Source of the DNA: an uncultured Faecalibacterium sp.
Lineage (GTDB): Bacteria; Bacillota; Clostridia; Oscillospirales; Ruminococcaceae
Assembly: GCA_944386015.1 (NCBI GenBank)
Contig: CALWZK010000016.1
Span: 1 to 40,857, forward strand
Length of the DNA: 40,857 nt
Direction: 5' to 3'
Shown here: one piece after another, positions 37,057-40,857 of the stretch
Numbering within the stretch: position 1 is the first letter of the stretch
Layout: every line of letters starts with the position of its first letter
Made by a program: the position numbers and the translations under genes
Notes under the pieces: model-generated
Told to the model about the DNA's origin: nothing
The model's database searches: none
Seen by the model: the letters and a program-made list of their open reading frames with translations, nothing else

Positions 37057-37878
37057 ATGTTCCAGGAACTGCTGGAAAACCTGCGGGCCCAAAAGCCCCT
37101 GATCCACTGCATCACCAACTACGTCACCGCCAACGACTGCGCCAACCTGCTGCTGGCCTGCGGGGCCAGCCCCATCATGGCCGATGACCCCGCCGAGGCG
37201 GCCGACATTACCGCCCTGTCCGCCGGGCTGGTGCTGAACATCGGCACCCTCCACCAGGCCGTCCTCCCCGCCATGGAGGGGGCGGGCCGCCGGGCCCGGG
37301 CCCTGGGCCATCCGGTGGTGCTGGACCCGGTGGGGGCGGGGGCCTCGGCTTTCCGCACCGCCGCCGCCCGCCGCCTGCTGGAGGAAGTGCACCCCACTCT
37401 GCTGCGGGGCAACGCCTCTGAGCTGAAAACCCTGGCGGGGGGCCGCGGGGACAGCCGGGGGGTGGACGCTGCCGCCGCCGACCGGGTCACCCCCCAAAAC
37501 CTGGACCAGATGGCCGCCTTTGTGAAAGCCCTCTCGGCCCGCACCGGGGCGGTGGTGGCCATGACCGGCGCCATCGACCTGGTGTCGGACGCCAGCACCA
37601 CCTTCTGCATTTACAACGGCCACCCCGCCATGGGCCGGGTCACCGGCACCGGCTGCCAGCTGTCGGCGCTGTCGGCCGCCTTCCTGGCCGCCAACCCGGA
37701 TGCCCCCCTGGCCGCGGCCGCGGCCGCGGTCTGCGCCATGGGCCTGTGCGGGGAAATCGCCTATGCCCGGCTGGGCCCCCAGGAGGGCAACGCCACCTAC
37801 CGGAACTACATCATCGACGCCATGGACCGCCTGGCGCCCGACACGCTGGAACAAGGAGCCCGCTATGAAATGCGATAA
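37057..37878 (+). CDS. thiM: Hydroxyethylthiazole kinase
   Basis: A 273-residue ribokinase-like enzyme that phosphorylates hydroxyethylthiazole for thiamine salvage. Signatures: PLIHCITNYVTANDCANLLLACGASPIMADD at the N terminus, HPVVLDPVGAGASAFRT, LLRGNASELKTLAGG and TGTGCQLSALSAAF with the catalytic Cys. It starts 13 bp after thiW behind AAAGGAGGC and overlaps thiE by 14 bp. Confidence 0.96.
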   Translation: MFQELLENLRAQKPLIHCITNYVTANDCANLLLACGASPIMADDPAEAADITALSAGLVLNIGTLHQAVLPAMEGAGRRARALGHPVVLDPVGAGASAFRTAAARRLLEEVHPTLLRGNASELKTLAGGRGDSRGVDAAAADRVTPQNLDQMAAFVKALSARTGAVVAMTGAIDLVSDASTTFCIYNGHPAMGRVTGTGCQLSALSAAFLAANPDAPLAAAAAAVCAMGLCGEIAYARLGPQEGNATYRNYIIDAMDRLAPDTLEQGARYEMR

Positions 37879-38509
37879 ACACACCATGCTGCTGTACGCC
37901 GTCACCGACCGGGCCTGGGTGGGCCCCATGACCCTGCTGCAGCAGGCGGAGGCCGCCCTTCAGAACGGGGTCACCTGCCTCCAGCTGCGGGAAAAGCATC
38001 TGGACGACGAGGCCTTCCTGGCCGAGGCCCGGCAGATGGCCGCCCTCTGCAAGCGGTATCATGTCCCCCTCATCATCAACGACCGGGTGGACATCGCCCT
38101 GGCCTGCGGCGCCGACGGCGTCCATGTGGGCCAGGAGGACATGGAGGTGTCGGCCGTCCGCCGGCTGGCCGGGGAGAAATTGATCGTCGGCGTCTCGGCC
38201 CACACGGTGGAGGAAGCGGTGAAAGCCGCCCGGGGCGGCGCCGACTACCTGGGCCTGGGGGCTGTGTTCTCCACCTCCACCAAGGCCGACGCCGGGGCCA
38301 TGTCCCACGACACCCTCAAGGCCATCTGCCAGGCAGTGGATATCCCCACCGTGGCCATCGGGGGCATCTCGGCGGAGAACATTTTGCAGCTGTCCGGCTC
38401 GGGGGTGGACGGGGTGGCGGTGGTGTCCGCCATCTTCGGCGCCCCCGACCCCGGCCGGGCCGCCGCCCGGCTGGCCCGGCTTTCCCGCCAAATGATTTCG
38501 GGCCAATAA
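37865..38509 (+). CDS. thiE: Thiamine phosphate synthase
   Basis: A 214-residue TIM-barrel enzyme that joins HMP pyrophosphate and thiazole phosphate to give thiamine phosphate. Key segments: LQLREKHLDDEAF, PLIINDRVDIALACGADGVHVGQEDM, GLGAVFSTSTKADAG and VAIGGISAENI. Its start codon lies within the end of thiM, indicating coupling. It is followed by a 78-bp gap before thiD in which nothing else is seen. Confidence 0.96.
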   Translation: MKCDKHTMLLYAVTDRAWVGPMTLLQQAEAALQNGVTCLQLREKHLDDEAFLAEARQMAALCKRYHVPLIINDRVDIALACGADGVHVGQEDMEVSAVRRLAGEKLIVGVSAHTVEEAVKAARGGADYLGLGAVFSTSTKADAGAMSHDTLKAICQAVDIPTVAIGGISAENILQLSGSGVDGVAVVSAIFGAPDPGRAAARLARLSRQMISGQ

Positions 38510-38587
38510 CATAGATTCCCAGCGGCATATTGGGGGCACCACCTTCTGCCGCTTTACAAAACGATGCTGAGGAAAGGAGCATTTTGG

Positions 38588-39409
38588 ATGAAACTGAAAA
38601 CAGCATTGACCATTGCAGGCAGCGACTGCAGCGGAGGCGCCGGCATTCAGGCTGATCTCAAAACCATGACCATGAACGGGGTGTACGCCATGAGCGTCAT
38701 CACCGCCCTTACCGCCCAGAACACCACCGGCGTGGCCGCCATCCAGGAGGTCACCCCGGCTTTCCTGGGCCAGCAGATGGACGCCGTCTTTGAGGATATC
38801 CGCCCCGACGCGGTGAAAATCGGGATGGTGTCCTCGGCGGCGCTGATCGAGGTCATCGGCCAGCGGCTGCGCCAGTACCAGGCTGAGAAGATTGTGGTGG
38901 ACCCGGTGATGGTGGCCACCAGCGGCTCGGCCCTGCTGGAAACCGACGCCGTGGCCGCCCTCAAACAGACTCTGCTGCCCATGGCCGCCCTCATCACCCC
39001 CAACATCCCCGAGGCGGAAGTGCTCTCCGGGATGAACATCCAGGGCGAGGCGGATATGGAGGCGGCGGGCCGCCGTCTGTACGAGAGCTACGGCTGCGCC
39101 GCCCTGGTGAAGGGAGGCCACAGCGTCAGCGACGCCAACGACCTGCTGTACGGCCCCGAGGGCCCGGTGTGGTTCCGGGGCAAGCGGATCGACAACCCCA
39201 ACACCCACGGCACCGGCTGCACCCTCTCCTCTGCCATCGCCGCCAACCTGGCCAAGGGCTATTCGATGGAGGATTCCATCCGCCGGGCCAAGGACTATCT
39301 GTCCGGCGCCCTGGCCGCCATGCTGGACCTGGGCCGCGGCAGCGGCCCCATGCACCACGGTTTTGCTTTGCAGGGTGTCTTCGCCCAGAGCCCCGACACC
39401 CCCGAATAA
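38588..39409 (+). CDS. thiD: Hydroxymethylpyrimidine (phosphate) kinase
   Basis: A 273-residue ribokinase-fold enzyme that phosphorylates HMP and HMP-P to HMP-PP. TIAGSDCSGGAGIQADLKTM, VVDPVMVATSGSALL, LITPNIPEAEVLSG and NTHGTGCTLSSAIAANLA are diagnostic, the last holding the catalytic Cys. The start at 38588 is preferred over one eight codons earlier because AAAGGAGC lies about 8 nt before it. Confidence 0.95.
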   Translation: MKLKTALTIAGSDCSGGAGIQADLKTMTMNGVYAMSVITALTAQNTTGVAAIQEVTPAFLGQQMDAVFEDIRPDAVKIGMVSSAALIEVIGQRLRQYQAEKIVVDPVMVATSGSALLETDAVAALKQTLLPMAALITPNIPEAEVLSGMNIQGEADMEAAGRRLYESYGCAALVKGGHSVSDANDLLYGPEGPVWFRGKRIDNPNTHGTGCTLSSAIAANLAKGYSMEDSIRRAKDYLSGALAAMLDLGRGSGPMHHGFALQGVFAQSPDTPE

Positions 39410-39443
39410 ATACAGTCTGACTGTCAGAAAGGAAATTTTTCCC

Positions 39444-40748
39444 ATGCGAACTTATGCAACCCAGATGGACGCCGCCCGCCAGGGCATCATCACCCCCGAG
39501 ATGGAGGCTGTGGCCGCCAAGGAATACCGCACCCCCGAGGAAATCCGGGATTGGGTGGCCAAAGGCCAGGTGGTGATCTGCGCCAACAAGCTCCACACCT
39601 GCATCGACCCCAACGGCGTGGGCTCCATGCTCCGCACCAAGATCAACGTCAACCTGGGCGTCTCCCGGGACTGCAAGGACTATGACGTGGAGATGCAGAA
39701 GGTGATGGCCGCCGTCAACATGGGGGCCGAGGCCATCATGGACCTGTCCTCCCACGGCAACACCCAGCCCTTCCGCCAGAAGCTGACCCACGAGTGCCCC
39801 GCCATGATCGGCACCGTGCCGGTGTATGACAGCGTCATCCACTACCAGCGGGACCTGGCCACCCTAACCGCCCAGGACTTCATCGACGTGGTGCGGCTCC
39901 ACGCCCAGGACGGGGTGGACTTTGTCACCCTCCACTGCGGCATCACCCGCAAGACCATCGACCAGATCAAGACCCACAAGCGGAAGATGAACATTGTCTC
40001 CCGGGGCGGGTCGCTGGTGTTTGCCTGGATGTGCATGACCGGCCAGGAAAACCCCTTCTATGAGCACTTTGACGAGATCCTGGACATCTGCCGGGAGTAC
40101 GACGTCACCATCTCCCTGGGAGACGCCTGCCGGGCGGGCTGCCTGGCCGACGGCAGCGATGTGTGCCAGATCGAGGAGCTGGTGCGTCTGGGCGAGCTGA
40201 CCAAGCGTGCCTGGGCCAAGGACGTCCAGGTGATGATCGAGGGCCCCGGCCACATGCCCCTGGACCAGGTGGCCGCCAACATGAAGATTCAGCAGACGGT
40301 GTGCATGGGCGCCCCCTTCTATGTGCTGGGCCCCATCGTCACCGACATTGCCCCCGGCTATGACCACATCACCGCCGCCATCGGCGGGGCCATCGCCGCC
40401 TCCTCCGGCGCCGCCTTCCTGTGCTATGTCACCCCCGCCGAGCACCTGGCCCTGCCCAACCTGGAGGACGTGAAACAGGGCATCATCGCCTCCAAGATCG
40501 CCGCCCATGCCGCCGACATCGCCAAGAAGATCCCCCATGCCCGGGATCGTGACGACGCCATGGCCGACGCCCGCCGCACCTTCGACTGGGAAAAGCAGTG
40601 GGAATGCGCCATCGACCCCGAAACCGCCAAGGCCATCCGGGCCGACCGCTCCCCCGAAGAGGAGGACAGCTGCTCGATGTGCGGCAAGTTCTGCGCGGTG
40701 CGCAGCATGAACAAGGCCCTCAAGGGCGAATACATCGACATCCTCTGA
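39444..40748 (+). CDS. thiC: Phosphomethylpyrimidine synthase ThiC
   Basis: A 434-residue radical-SAM-like enzyme that rearranges aminoimidazole ribotide into HMP-P. Family segments: IMDLSSHGN, FVTLHCGITRKTI, SRGGSLVFAWM, MIEGPGHMPLDQVAANM and the C-terminal cluster motif with Cys410, Cys413 and Cys417. The spacing is CX2CX3C, one residue shorter than the CX2CX4C of the long E. coli-type enzyme; the protein is also about 200 residues shorter, fitting the short ThiC class. AAAGGAAA precedes the start. Last gene of the operon. Confidence 0.95.
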   Translation: MRTYATQMDAARQGIITPEMEAVAAKEYRTPEEIRDWVAKGQVVICANKLHTCIDPNGVGSMLRTKINVNLGVSRDCKDYDVEMQKVMAAVNMGAEAIMDLSSHGNTQPFRQKLTHECPAMIGTVPVYDSVIHYQRDLATLTAQDFIDVVRLHAQDGVDFVTLHCGITRKTIDQIKTHKRKMNIVSRGGSLVFAWMCMTGQENPFYEHFDEILDICREYDVTISLGDACRAGCLADGSDVCQIEELVRLGELTKRAWAKDVQVMIEGPGHMPLDQVAANMKIQQTVCMGAPFYVLGPIVTDIAPGYDHITAAIGGAIAASSGAAFLCYVTPAEHLALPNLEDVKQGIIASKIAAHAADIAKKIPHARDRDDAMADARRTFDWEKQWECAIDPETAKAIRADRSPEEEDSCSMCGKFCAVRSMNKALKGEYIDIL

Positions 40749-40782
40749 TGGTCAGAATCACAAAAAAGGTCCCCAGCCTGTA

Positions 40783-40857
40783 TGAACCGCCCCATATTGT
40801 GCGGACAGTACAAAAAAGAGGCCTGCAAGGGGTAGAACAAGCGAATCAAAGACTGGC
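40783..40857 (+). mobile_element. Left end of an IS3-family-like insertion sequence (partial)
   Basis: The sequence begins TGAACCGCCCC and continues with TTGTGCGGACAGTACAAAAA. It matches 32 of 36 positions of the inverted end at 40-75, so it is read as the left terminal repeat of the same or a very similar element, in plus orientation. It starts 34 bp after thiC and runs out of the window; no transposase start is seen yet. Confidence 0.6.

Overview
The window looks like chromosome from a high-GC gut Firmicute of the Oscillospiraceae/Ruminococcaceae (Clostridia cluster IV; Gemmiger, Subdoligranulum or Faecalibacterium relatives fit best). This is inference from GC-rich coding DNA, AT-rich Firmicute-type promoters (TTGACA/TATAAT), FabK instead of FabI, PTS sugar operons run by LicT and TreR, a ThiW transporter and an Ech-type hydrogenase. 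No rRNA, tRNA, CRISPR array or phage gene was seen. Both window edges lie inside ends of what appears to be the same IS3-family insertion sequence, in the same orientation.

Layout: (1) 0.1-5.7 kb, minus strand, hypABFCDE, the complete set that builds the Fe(CN)2CO and nickel centre of [NiFe] hydrogenases. (2) 5.9-11.1 kb, plus strand, a six-gene Ech-type group 4 hydrogenase operon, divergent from hyp across a 204-bp double promoter. The hyp enzymes mature EchE, whose C terminus needs no trimming. (3) 11.3-13.2 kb, minus strand, two small unknown proteins (one membrane, one GRAM-like) and the C-terminal remnant of a phosphopentomutase-like enzyme. (4) 13.2-17.7 kb, minus strand, licT-bglP-bglA for beta-glucoside uptake and cleavage, with a LicT RNA switch in the leader. 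(5) 17.9-18.8 kb, two flavodoxin-fold genes, the first lacking its 5' end. (6) 18.8-19.8 kb, a gene-free stretch crowded with hairpins. (7) 19.8-23.9 kb, trehalose genes treP-treC divergent from treR, with several palindromic operators. (8) 24.0-33.6 kb, minus strand, a 12-gene type II fatty acid synthesis operon, acpP-accBCDA-fabHKDGFZ plus a MarR regulator, behind a strong promoter and a perfect 16-bp palindrome. (9) 34.3-36.1 kb, an NTF2/GGDEF signalling protein and an HD-domain protein, convergent. (10) 36.1-40.7 kb, a thiamine operon (TPP riboswitch, thiW-thiM-thiE-thiD-thiC) that makes the pyrimidine half and salvages the thiazole half.

The most unusual object is a ~115-bp two-hairpin element present at 19.4 kb and 35.4 kb, both times between convergent genes. 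Its conserved blocks are nearly identical, while its helices differ by paired substitutions that preserve base pairing, which points to a structured RNA or a mobile palindromic element. Other points of note are a degenerate TPP-aptamer-like segment behind the real riboswitch, an enlarged LicT target hairpin, and two truncated genes.
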